Source of the DNA: Nitrospiria bacterium
GTDB taxonomy: Bacteria; Nitrospirota; CAKKRA01; 9FT-COMBO-42-15
DNA: 5,254 nt
Reading direction: 5' to 3'
NCBI GenBank assembly: GCA_919903585.1
Contig: CAKKST010000385.1
Location: forward strand, 5,442 to 10,695
Positions 1-5,254 of this stretch are shown here, piece by piece (the stretch's first letter is position 1; each line of letters opens with the position of its first letter). The position numbers and the translations under genes are program-made. The notes beneath the pieces were generated by a model that searched no databases, was not told where the DNA came from, and saw nothing but the letters and a program-made list of their open reading frames with translations.

Positions 1-13
1 ATATAAATAGATA

Positions 14-42
14 TTGTCAAGGTTTTATGAAAATGGTATTAT
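14..42 (+). promoter_or_regulatory. Predicted sigma-70-type promoter of the corrinoid-activator gene
   Basis: A -35-like TTGTCA lies at 14-19 and a -10-like TATTAT at 37-42, with exactly 17 bases between them. Each hexamer matches 5 of 6 bases of the sigma-70 consensus. Transcription would start near base 49, giving a leader of about 15 bases that still holds the Shine-Dalgarno sequence AAGGTG at 53-58, five bases before the ATG at 64. The surroundings are AT-rich, so a chance match is possible. I see no clear operator palindrome here. Confidence 0.45.
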
Positions 43-63
43 TCTATGTTATAAGGTGAAAAT

Positions 64-1998
64 ATGCACTTTAAAATAAGGTTTCAGCCAGAGGGCAAAT
101 CCATAGAGATTGATACAGGCACAAACTTGCTTGATGCTGCAAAGCATGCTGGTGTGCATATCAATTCACCCTGCGGCGGAGAAGGTATATGCGGCAAGTG
201 CAGGGTTATTGTAAAGGATGGTGAATTTGAGAGCGAGAAGACAGGCCACCTGACACAGGATGAGATAGATAAGGGATACCTCCTTGCATGCAGGACAAGG
301 ATAAAAGGGGAGATGACTGTTGATGTCCCCATTGAGTCGCGGATAAGGGCAGGCCAGAAGATTGCCACAGGCGTCAGGGGCAAGGACTTTAAGGAGATTG
401 TCAGGCACGAAGGGTTTGTTGAGCCAATCACAAAAAAGGTCTATGTTGAACTTCCTCTGCCGACCCTTGAGGACCACACAAGCGATTTTGAAAGATTAAA
501 AAGGGAGCTTGAGAATCTTGATTATGATACAAAAGGTATTTTATGCGACCTGTCCGTTATCAAGAGACTTCCAACAGCGCTGCGAGAAGGCAACTGGAAG
601 GCTACAGTTACTCTTTTAGAGGATGGCGAGGCAATAGAGATAGTTGATGTCCAGCCGGGTGATCTTACAAAGAAGAGATACGGCATTGCTGTTGATATCG
701 GCACAACCTCTGTTGTTGTATATCTTGTTGACCTTGTGGATGGGAGGATTATAGATGTTGCATCAAACTATAATCCCCAGATGAAGTATGGGGATGATGT
801 TATAACCCGTATTGTCTATGCCACAAGCAAGGATAGCGGCTTAAAGGATTTAAACAGCCTTATCATCTCCAATATTAATACACTCACTGAAGGGATTGCA
901 AAGAAGAATAAGATAGACCTGAATCTTATAGATAATATTGTCATCGCAGGCAATACCACAATGACCCACCTATTTTACGGTGTTAATCCGCAGTATATAA
1001 GGGAGGAGCCTTATGTGCCTGCAGCTAATCATTTTCCGCTGATAAAGGCCAAAGACCTTGGTATAAAGGCGAATGAACAGGCAATAGTCTATTCACTTCC
1101 GGGCATAGCAAGTTATGTTGGCGGTGATATAACTTCCGGTGTCCTTGCCTCTGGGATGTGCAGGACAAAGGAGCTTATACTTTTTATAGATATCGGGACG
1201 AACGGCGAGGTTGTGCTCGGCAATTGCGAGTGGTTTATTACAACGGCCTGCTCTGCAGGGCCGTGTTTTGAAGGCGGCGGCGTGAAATTCGGGATGAGGG
1301 CAATGGAGGGCGCAATAGAGCAGGTAACGATAGACAGGGATACCTATGAGGCAAGCTATAAGGTAATCGGCAATGCAAAGCCCACAGGCATCTGCGGCTC
1401 GGGCATGATAGATGCCATTGCAGAGATGTATCTTTCAGCCGTGGTAGACCAGCGCGGCAAGATACAGCTTGATATAGAGACAAAGAGGGTGAGGGTTGGC
1501 GAGAACGGGCCTGAGTATGTGCTTGTGTGGAAAGATGAGGCTGGGCTTGATCAGGATATTGCCCTGACAGAGCCTGATATAGACAATATCATCCGGGCAA
1601 AGGGCGCTATATATGCTGGCCTGGCGATCTTATTAAAAGAGGTTGGGTATACATTCAATGATGTAAGCAAGATACTGATTGCAGGCGGCTTTGGGAATTA
1701 TATAGATGTGGAGAGGGCAATAACCATCGGCCTGCTTCCTGACCTGCCAATTGATAAATTTAAATTCCTTGGGAATACATCTGTGATGGGCGCGTATCTT
1801 TCGCTTATTTCAGGGCATTTAAGGAGAGAGGCAGAGGGGATTGCAAAGAGGATGACATATCTTGAGCTTTCTGTATCCCGCTCATTTATGGATGAGTATG
1901 TATCTGCCCTGTTTCTGCCGCATACAAATGTGGATGCCTTTCCGAGTGTAAGGGAGATGATGGAGAAACGGCATTCTGCGAATGCCAAAGTGCAATAG
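64..1998 (+). CDS. RACo-type reductive activator of corrinoid proteins ([2Fe-2S] ferredoxin + ASKHA ATPase, DUF4445 family)
   Basis: This 644-residue protein belongs to the family that returns inactive Co(II) corrinoid proteins to Co(I), driving electron transfer with ATP hydrolysis in the cytoplasm. Residues 1-90 form a plant-type ferredoxin domain with cluster ligands Cys37, Cys43, Cys46 and Cys76 (CX5CX2CX29C). A linker and middle region follow. The ASKHA part shows YGIAVDIGTTS at 206-216 (phosphate 1), FIDIGTNGE at 374-382 (phosphate 2) and IAGGFGNYID from 539 (adenosine motif). TACSAGPCFEGGG, with Cys396 and Cys401, is typical of the family, as is the tail MDEYVSALFLPHT. Length matches known RACo proteins of about 630 residues. 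The start is supported by AAGGTG five bases upstream. A Crp/Fnr regulator follows after 22 bases, suggesting one operon. No corrinoid protein or methyltransferase is in the window, so the partner (CoFeSP or a methyltransferase corrinoid subunit) is unknown. It is not RamA-like, because no 4Fe-4S motifs are seen at the C-terminus. Confidence 0.93.
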   Translation: MHFKIRFQPEGKSIEIDTGTNLLDAAKHAGVHINSPCGGEGICGKCRVIVKDGEFESEKTGHLTQDEIDKGYLLACRTRIKGEMTVDVPIESRIRAGQKIATGVRGKDFKEIVRHEGFVEPITKKVYVELPLPTLEDHTSDFERLKRELENLDYDTKGILCDLSVIKRLPTALREGNWKATVTLLEDGEAIEIVDVQPGDLTKKRYGIAVDIGTTSVVVYLVDLVDGRIIDVASNYNPQMKYGDDVITRIVYATSKDSGLKDLNSLIISNINTLTEGIAKKNKIDLNLIDNIVIAGNTTMTHLFYGVNPQYIREEPYVPAANHFPLIKAKDLGIKANEQAIVYSLPGIASYVGGDITSGVLASGMCRTKELILFIDIGTNGEVVLGNCEWFITTACSAGPCFEGGGVKFGMRAMEGAIEQVTIDRDTYEASYKVIGNAKPTGICGSGMIDAIAEMYLSAVVDQRGKIQLDIETKRVRVGENGPEYVLVWKDEAGLDQDIALTEPDIDNIIRAKGAIYAGLAILLKEVGYTFNDVSKILIAGGFGNYIDVERAITIGLLPDLPIDKFKFLGNTSVMGAYLSLISGHLRREAEGIAKRMTYLELSVSRSFMDEYVSALFLPHTNVDAFPSVREMMEKRHSANAKVQ

Positions 1999-2009
1999 AG
2001 CAAAGCTGC

Positions 2010-2016
2010 AAGGGGG
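2010..2016 (+). promoter_or_regulatory. Shine-Dalgarno sequence that sets the start of the Crp/Fnr gene
   Basis: AAGGGGG lies four bases before the ATG at 2021 and matches AAGGAGG at 6 of 7 bases. An in-frame ATG at 1982 would give 13 extra residues (MPKCNRAKLQGGA). It would overlap the end of the previous gene and has no comparable purine tract, so 2021 is preferred. Confidence 0.75.
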
Positions 2017-2020
2017 AGCT

Positions 2021-2662
2021 ATGCCAATAAAAGGTGTTTCCGAGAAGTATAAGAGTTTTTTCCCAAAGGACACAGTAATCTTCAGGGAGGGAGACCCCGG
2101 AGACCACATGTACATCCTGCTGTCCGGCGAGGTTAGGATTGTAAAGAGCATAAGGGGCGCAGAGGTTGTGCTCGCAATTATGGAGAAGGGAGACTTCTTT
2201 GGAGAGATGGCGCTCCTTGAAAATGTCCCGCGCTCTGCCAGCGCCATTGTTAATAAGGATGCAGAGGTAATTGTAATAGACAAGGACAATTTTCAGCCCA
2301 TGTTCTCCAAGAACCCTGAGATATCCATTAAGATGCTTATTAAATTCAGCAGCAGGCTGAGGGAGACAAACAACAAGATAGATGCCCTTCTTTTGCGCGA
2401 TGATGCAAGCAGGGTGGTGGATGCCCTGCTAAAGCTGTCTGATGATTATGGGGTGCTTGACCCGCACGGTGTGAGGATAAACTATCCCGTAACATACGAG
2501 CACCTTGCAGATATAACAGGACTGAAATCTGTTGAGATCAAATCTATTGTGGAGAGGCTTGTGAATGCAGGCATGATAAGCATATCCAATATGGATTTTA
2601 TAATAGGGGACAGGGAGCACTTAAGGCAGTTCCATGCCTATCTGACATGGAGGCAGAGATAA
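2021..2662 (+). CDS. Crp/Fnr-family transcriptional regulator with intact cyclic-nucleotide-type pocket
   Basis: This is a 213-residue DNA-binding regulator. Residues about 10-105 form the cNMP-binding beta-roll, including FREGDPGDHMYILLSGEV and the phosphate-binding cassette FGEMALLENVPRSASA. Glu62, Arg71 and Ser72 align with the cAMP-contacting Glu72, Arg82 and Ser83 of E. coli Crp. A long dimerisation helix spans about 100-137, followed by a winged helix-turn-helix at about 156-197. The protein has no cysteine, so an FNR-type iron-sulfur sensor is excluded. Met30 and Met54 make a haem role possible but unsupported. The recognition helix reads GLKSVEIKSIVERL: the Crp contacts Arg180, Glu181 and Arg185 align with Ser170, Val171 and Ser175, so the DNA target probably differs from the Crp site. 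It sits 22 bases after the corrinoid-activator gene, probably in the same transcript, and may control that pathway. The effector cannot be deduced from sequence. Confidence 0.9.
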   Translation: MPIKGVSEKYKSFFPKDTVIFREGDPGDHMYILLSGEVRIVKSIRGAEVVLAIMEKGDFFGEMALLENVPRSASAIVNKDAEVIVIDKDNFQPMFSKNPEISIKMLIKFSSRLRETNNKIDALLLRDDASRVVDALLKLSDDYGVLDPHGVRINYPVTYEHLADITGLKSVEIKSIVERLVNAGMISISNMDFIIGDREHLRQFHAYLTWRQR

Positions 2663-2720
2663 TACAAATCTGAAATTAAATACAAACGAAATAATTAATG
2701 TTATACACCCCTCACCCTCA

Positions 2721-2743
2721 CCCTCTCCCGCAAGGGGAGAGGG
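2721..2743 (+). repeat. Hairpin unit 1 of element 1 (possible weak terminator)
   Basis: CCCTCTCCC at 2721-2729 pairs perfectly with GGGAGAGGG at 2735-2743 around the five-base loop GCAAG. The sequence after it, AATCTTATTATTT, is T-rich but not a clean T-run. Factor-independent termination downstream of the regulator gene is therefore possible but not convincing. Confidence 0.65.
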
Positions 2744-2755
2744 AATCTTATTATT

Positions 2756-2778
2756 TCCCCTCCCTTGACGGGAGGGGA
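2756..2778 (+). repeat. Hairpin unit 2 of element 1
   Basis: TCCCCTCCC at 2756-2764 pairs perfectly with GGGAGGGGA at 2770-2778 around the loop TTGAC. The tail TTAAGGGGAGGGTGG follows instead of a T-run, so it is not a usual terminator. It is the inverted partner of the hairpin at 2721-2743. Confidence 0.65.
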
Positions 2779-2792
2779 TTAAGGGGAGGGTG

Positions 2793-2806
2793 GTTGAGAT
2801 GTCAAC
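2793..2806. promoter_or_regulatory. Candidate operator palindrome GTTGA-N4-TCAAC
   Basis: A perfect 5-4-5 inverted repeat, GTTGA GATG TCAAC, lies 42 bases before the start of the solute-binding gene. A third copy of the half-site, GTTGAC, is at 2828-2833 directly before the Shine-Dalgarno sequence. The 5-N4-5 geometry is that of Fnr-type sites (TTGAT-N4-ATCAA) with a different half-site. Binding by the upstream Crp/Fnr protein is only an inference from proximity and geometry. A five-base arm is short enough to arise by chance. Confidence 0.25.
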
Positions 2807-2833
2807 TTATTTATTGCGTTTGTATTAGTTGAC

Positions 2834-2840
2834 GGGGAGG
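2834..2840 (+). promoter_or_regulatory. Shine-Dalgarno sequence of the solute-binding protein gene
   Basis: GGGGAGG lies eight bases before the ATG at 2849, a strong match at good spacing that fixes the start. It immediately follows the arm AGTTGAC (2827-2833), which can pair with GTCAACT at 2801-2807. A stem next to the ribosome site is therefore possible. Confidence 0.8.
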
Positions 2841-2848
2841 AACAGACA

Positions 2849-4555
2849 ATGGGGAGTAGCAAAAAGTTTATCGCACTGCTGCTGATTCTGGGTATTCTGA
2901 GCGGGATATCGTGCACACAGAAGAAGGAAGAGAAGAAGGCCGCTGTTCAGGAAGGCGAGCCTAAGTACGGCGGGTCATTTGTTCTGGATGTAATCTCTGA
3001 CCCCAAGTCCTTTAATCCTGTTATTGCAAAGGAGACCTCAACGACAGCGGTTACAGGGTATCTCTTTGAAGGCTTAACGCAGATGAACCCCTTTACAACA
3101 GAGATAGAGCCGAATCTTGCGAAGTCATGGGAGTTCAGCAAGGACGGCAAGGTCTGGACATTTTATTTAAGGGATGATGTTAAGTGGTTTGACGGCAGGC
3201 CATTGACTGCTGATGATGTGGTCTTTACATATACTCAGCTTTATTATAATAAAAGCATACCTGCAGATGCGAGGGACATACTAACAATTGAGGGGAAGGA
3301 GATAAAGGTAGAGAGGGTTGATGACCATACGGTCAGATTTATCCTTCCAAAGCCATTTGCACCTCTTCTCTCTGCCCTTGGTTTTGATATACTTCCAAGG
3401 CATATACTTGAGCCTGTTGTAAAGGCAGGCAGGTTTAATTCCCACTGGGGTGTGAATACGCCTCTGGCGCAGATAATCGGCACAGGGCCTTTTATGCTCT
3501 CAGAATATGCGCCGAGCCAGAGGATTGTGTTAAAGAAGAATCCCAATTACTGGAAGAAGGATAAGAAGGGGAACAGCCTTCCATATCTTGATAATATCAC
3601 AATGCTGATTGTCCCTGACCTGAACAGCTCCATCCTGAAATTTCAGGCAGGGGAGACGAGCATGCTAAGTATGAGGCCTGAGGATTATACTGTCTTGAAA
3701 CCGCAGGAGGAGAAGGGGAATTTTACAATACTTAATGCAGGCCCGACCTTAAGCACAACCTTTCTTATTTTCAACCAGAATCCAAAGAGGATACCTTCTT
3801 ATAAATGGAAGTGGTTTACAAACAAGGCCTTCAGGCAGGCCATTGCCCATGCCATTGATAAGGAGACCATAATCAATAATGTAATGTTTGGCTTTGCATC
3901 GCCGCAGGATGCTGCCATGACTGTGTCATCCCGATTCTTTCATAATCCCAATGTAAGAAAATATGAATACAGCCTTGAGAAGGCCAAGAAGATATTGTTG
4001 GAGGCTGGCTTTACATATAAAGGCGGCGCGCTCCATGACAAGGATGGCAACCCTGTGGAATTTACATTCCTGACCAATGCAGAGAACACTGTGCGGGTTA
4101 ATATAGGGAATATCATAAAATCCGATTTGCAGAAGCTTGGCATGAAGATGAATTTTCAGCCGATACAGTTTAATACACTCGTAACAAAGCTTGATGCCAC
4201 TTTTGACTGGGAGGCGGTGATGATAGGCCTGACAGGCGGGGTGGAGCCTCATAACGGCAAGAATGTCTGGTATTCGTCCGGCCAGCTTCACATGTGGTAT
4301 CCAAAGCAGCAAAGGCCCGCAACCCCATGGGAGGCGGAGATAGACAGGCTTTTTGATGAAGGGGCAGCAGAGCTTGATAAAGAGAAGAGAAAGAAGACAT
4401 ACTGGATGTGGCAGGAGATAGTTGCAGAGGAGTTGCCTGTTATCTATACTGTAACACCTGTTGCCCTCCATGCTGTGAGCAATAATGTTGGAGGTATTAA
4501 AATAACCGCCCTCGCGGGTGTTATACCGTACATAGAGGAGGTCTATATAAAGTAG
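2849..4555 (+). CDS. ABC transporter solute-binding lipoprotein, family 5 (peptide/nickel type)
   Basis: This 568-residue extracytoplasmic protein captures a solute and delivers it to an ABC permease. A signal peptide (Lys5-Lys6, then hydrophobic residues 7-17) leads to Cys22 in LSGISC. Cys22 is the only cysteine in the protein and is followed by a charged linker rich in Lys and Glu to about residue 39. This points to a lipid-anchored protein, although -3 Gly, -2 Ile is an imperfect lipobox. The SBP_bac_5 fold starts at YGGSFVLDVISDPKSFNPV (40-58). It continues with LAKSWEFSKDGKVWTFYLRD and the family signature around DDVKWFDGRPLTADDVVFTY (109-128), then NKAFRQAIAHAIDKETI from residue 325. 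The length is normal for the family and no frame break is seen. The ligand cannot be read from sequence: peptides are likeliest, while nickel, sugars or other solutes are possible. A DppB-type permease follows, interrupted only by a repeat element, so the two genes probably belong to one operon. Confidence 0.92.
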   Translation: MGSSKKFIALLLILGILSGISCTQKKEEKKAAVQEGEPKYGGSFVLDVISDPKSFNPVIAKETSTTAVTGYLFEGLTQMNPFTTEIEPNLAKSWEFSKDGKVWTFYLRDDVKWFDGRPLTADDVVFTYTQLYYNKSIPADARDILTIEGKEIKVERVDDHTVRFILPKPFAPLLSALGFDILPRHILEPVVKAGRFNSHWGVNTPLAQIIGTGPFMLSEYAPSQRIVLKKNPNYWKKDKKGNSLPYLDNITMLIVPDLNSSILKFQAGETSMLSMRPEDYTVLKPQEEKGNFTILNAGPTLSTTFLIFNQNPKRIPSYKWKWFTNKAFRQAIAHAIDKETIINNVMFGFASPQDAAMTVSSRFFHNPNVRKYEYSLEKAKKILLEAGFTYKGGALHDKDGNPVEFTFLTNAENTVRVNIGNIIKSDLQKLGMKMNFQPIQFNTLVTKLDATFDWEAVMIGLTGGVEPHNGKNVWYSSGQLHMWYPKQQRPATPWEAEIDRLFDEGAAELDKEKRKKTYWMWQEIVAEELPVIYTVTPVALHAVSNNVGGIKITALAGVIPYIEEVYIK

Positions 4556-4637
4556 GTTCTACTGGGAATTGTGTGGAAATAGTCCCCAATATTGGCAAGT
4601 ATAATCCCACTTTTGGTAAAGGGGAGAACCTTTTATT

Positions 4638-4658
4638 TCCCCCTTTGTAAAAGGGGGA
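4638..4658 (+). repeat. Hairpin unit A of element 2
   Basis: TCCCCCTTT at 4638-4646 pairs perfectly with AAAGGGGGA at 4650-4658 around the loop GTA. It is followed by TCAAGGGGGATTTT, which repeats the GGGGGAT of the stem. There is no terminator-like T-run directly after the stem, so read-through into the permease gene is plausible. Confidence 0.7.
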
Positions 4659-4704
4659 TCAAGGGGGATTTTAAAGATGCTTTCATTTGCAAAATCTCCC
4701 CTAA

Positions 4705-4725
4705 CCCCTCTTTTACAAAGAGGGG
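4705..4725 (+). repeat. Hairpin unit B of element 2 (inverted copy)
   Basis: CCCCTCTTT at 4705-4713 pairs perfectly with AAAGAGGGG at 4717-4725 around the loop TAC, the complement of the loop in unit A. Read on the minus strand, the unit and its tail (AGGGGTTAGGGGAGATTTT) closely follow unit A. The two are therefore inverted copies with diverged bases. Confidence 0.7.
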
Positions 4726-4762
4726 GATTCACACAAAAGCCAGAAGAACTATAAAATAGATT

Positions 4763-5254
4763 ATGATAAATTATATCCTTCGCCGTCTCTTTCACATGAT
4801 CCCCATCCTTTTAGGGGTTACAATAATTTCATTTATTATAATAAAGCTTGCGCCCGGGGACTTTCTTACAATGATGTCTCTAAACCCGCAGATAGCCCCT
4901 GAGACAATAGAGCTGATGCGCAGGCAGTTCGGCCTTGACCAGCCATGGTATATTCAGTACCTGAAGTGGCTCACAGGGATACTCCGCTTTGACTTTGGAT
5001 ATTCCTTTACATACAGGATTCCTGTATCAACACTGATACTGGAGCGTGTTGCAAATACCCTGATCCTCGCAGCCTGCGCAGCCTTTGTCTCATGGATTGC
5101 TGCTATAGCACTTGGTGTCTACTCTGCTATCCATCAAAACAGCAGGTTTGATAAGATGATTTCATTTTTTTCATACACAACCCTGTCTGTCCCGAGCTTT
5201 TTTCTTGCCCTTCTCGGCATCTTTATTGCAGCAAAGACAGGATGGTTCCCAACA
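4763..5254 (+). CDS. ABC transporter permease, DppB/OppB type (5' part, runs off the window)
   Basis: The first 164 residues of an inner-membrane permease that would form the translocation channel for the solute delivered by the preceding lipoprotein. The N-terminus MINYILRRLFHMIPILLGVT followed by IISFIIIKLAPGD (residues 21-33) is the hallmark of the DppB/OppB family. A membrane span covers about 12-30. The periplasmic part holds MRRQFGLDQPWYIQYLKWL and FDFGYSF. Further spans lie at about 98-122 and 132-157, and the sequence ends just after GWFPT. Family members have about 310-340 residues, so roughly half is missing, including the EAA loop that contacts the ATPase. An in-frame TAG at 4757-4759 sets ATG 4763 as the first possible ATG start, and the next ATG would remove conserved residues. 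No good Shine-Dalgarno sequence is visible. The nearest purine tract, AGAAGAA at 4742-4748, is 14 bases away and inside the repeat element. Confidence 0.93.
   Translation, partial: MINYILRRLFHMIPILLGVTIISFIIIKLAPGDFLTMMSLNPQIAPETIELMRRQFGLDQPWYIQYLKWLTGILRFDFGYSFTYRIPVSTLILERVANTLILAACAAFVSWIAAIALGVYSAIHQNSRFDKMISFFSYTTLSVPSFFLALLGIFIAAKTGWFPT

Larger units (their letters stand above)
2678..2827. repeat. Imperfect palindromic MITE-like element with terminal inverted repeats (element 1)
   Basis: About 150 bases fill most of the gap between the regulator and the solute-binding gene. The ends, 2678-2698 and 2807-2827, are inverted repeats matching at 18 of 21 positions and sharing AATACAAACG. 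Inside are two related hairpin units in opposite orientation. One lies at 2708-2743 and reads, on the minus strand, CTTG-CGGGAG followed by GAGGG runs. The other lies at 2756-2793 and reads CTTGACGGGAG followed by a G-rich tail. A further copy of AATACAAA sits just outside, at 2661-2668, overlapping the stop codon of the regulator gene. There is no reading frame of interest and no transposase. The form fits a non-autonomous dispersed element, but copy number in the genome cannot be seen from here. Confidence 0.7.
4556..4749. repeat. Imperfect palindromic MITE-like element with terminal inverted repeats (element 2)
   Basis: About 194 bases occupy almost the whole gap between the solute-binding and permease genes. 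The ends, 4556-4575 and 4730-4749, are inverted repeats matching at 16 of 20 positions (GTTCT-n-CTGG-nnn-TTGTGTG). Two hairpin units lie in opposite orientation, at 4635-4672 and 4691-4729, separated by an 18-base AT-rich spacer. A degenerate third unit (CCCACTTTTGGTAAAGGGG) is at about 4605-4626, and a 10-base perfect palindrome CCAATATTGG is at 4586-4595. The left end begins on the first base after the stop codon. The CCCCCTTTGTAAAAGGGGG-type unit resembles a repeat I know to be dispersed between genes in many bacterial genomes, where it is often mistaken for coding sequence. No transposase is present. Confidence 0.72.

Noticed and set aside
1982..2020. Longer regulator form starting at ATG 1982
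   Set aside because: The extra 13 residues have no family similarity and overlap the end of the activator gene. The Shine-Dalgarno sequence at 2010-2016 fits ATG 2021.
1882..2289. Minus-strand open frame of 135 codons across the activator/regulator junction
   Set aside because: It overlaps two clear conserved genes on the other strand and shows no domain or ribosome-binding signal.
2699..2707. Extended -10 promoter TG-T-TATACA for the solute-binding gene
   Set aside because: There is no -35 match at proper distance and only four of six -10 bases agree. No other convincing promoter was found in the gap.
2708..2743. CRISPR-like or tandem repeat array (TCACCC hexamers)
   Set aside because: There are only two to three short imperfect hexamer copies without spacers, and they form one arm of a hairpin unit.
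2721..2755. Strong intrinsic terminator after the regulator gene
   Set aside because: The 9-base stem is followed by AATCTTATTATTT rather than a continuous T-run, and the stem is better explained as one unit of the palindromic repeat. At most a weak terminator.
3926..4471. Minus-strand open frame of 181 codons inside the solute-binding gene
   Set aside because: It is fully contained in a well-supported conserved gene. Its translation is rich in Cys, Leu and Pro without any domain, as expected for a shadow frame.
2849..4555. Assignment of the solute-binding protein to nickel (NikA) to fit a CODH/ACS-linked role of the corrinoid activator
   Set aside because: Nothing in the sequence marks nickel specificity. 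Family 5 proteins bind many ligands, and the link would rest on neighbourhood alone across a repeat element.
4559..4795. Minus-strand open frame of 78 codons containing NPPLCKRGVRGDF
   Set aside because: It lies on the palindromic element and translates the dispersed hairpin repeats. The peptide string is a known type of artefact from such repeats, and the frame overlaps the true permease start.

Overview
The window looks like chromosomal sequence from an anaerobic, Gram-negative-type bacterium. This rests on a [2Fe-2S]/ASKHA corrinoid-activator gene, a lipoprotein-type solute-binding protein, frequent AGG/AGA/ATA codons, and C/G-rich palindromic intergenic repeats. Repeats of this style are, to my knowledge, common in uncultured Nitrospirota and Desulfobacterota-like genomes. 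The taxonomic guess is weak, and no rRNA or marker gene is present to settle it. All genes read left to right on the + strand.

Layout: (1) A 63-base leader carries a good sigma-70-like promoter and a Shine-Dalgarno sequence. (2) At 64-1998 lies a complete RACo-type reductive activator of corrinoid proteins: an N-terminal [2Fe-2S] ferredoxin domain, a linker/middle part and a C-terminal ASKHA ATPase. (3) After 22 bases comes a Crp/Fnr-family regulator at 2021-2662, almost certainly co-transcribed. It keeps the cyclic-nucleotide-type phosphate-binding cassette but has an atypical recognition helix. (4) The 186-base gap that follows is nearly filled by an imperfect palindromic element (2678-2827). 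It has terminal inverted repeats, two hairpin units in opposite orientation, and a G-quadruplex motif on each strand. (5) At 2849-4555 lies a complete family-5 (peptide/nickel-type) solute-binding lipoprotein. (6) A second palindromic element (4556-4749) has the same architecture but different terminal repeats. It starts on the base after the stop codon and ends 13 bases before the next gene. (7) From 4763 to the window edge is the 5' half of a DppB/OppB-type permease.

The genes form two functional blocks. The first is a corrinoid-protein activator with a ligand-responsive regulator, probably serving a corrinoid-dependent methyltransferase or Wood-Ljungdahl pathway encoded elsewhere. The second is the start of an ABC uptake operon for peptides or a similar solute. 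The most unusual content is non-coding: both gaps around the solute-binding gene are occupied by palindromic elements that replace normal intergenic sequence and reach the translation signals of the next gene. No CRISPR array, tRNA, rRNA, transposase or att site was seen.
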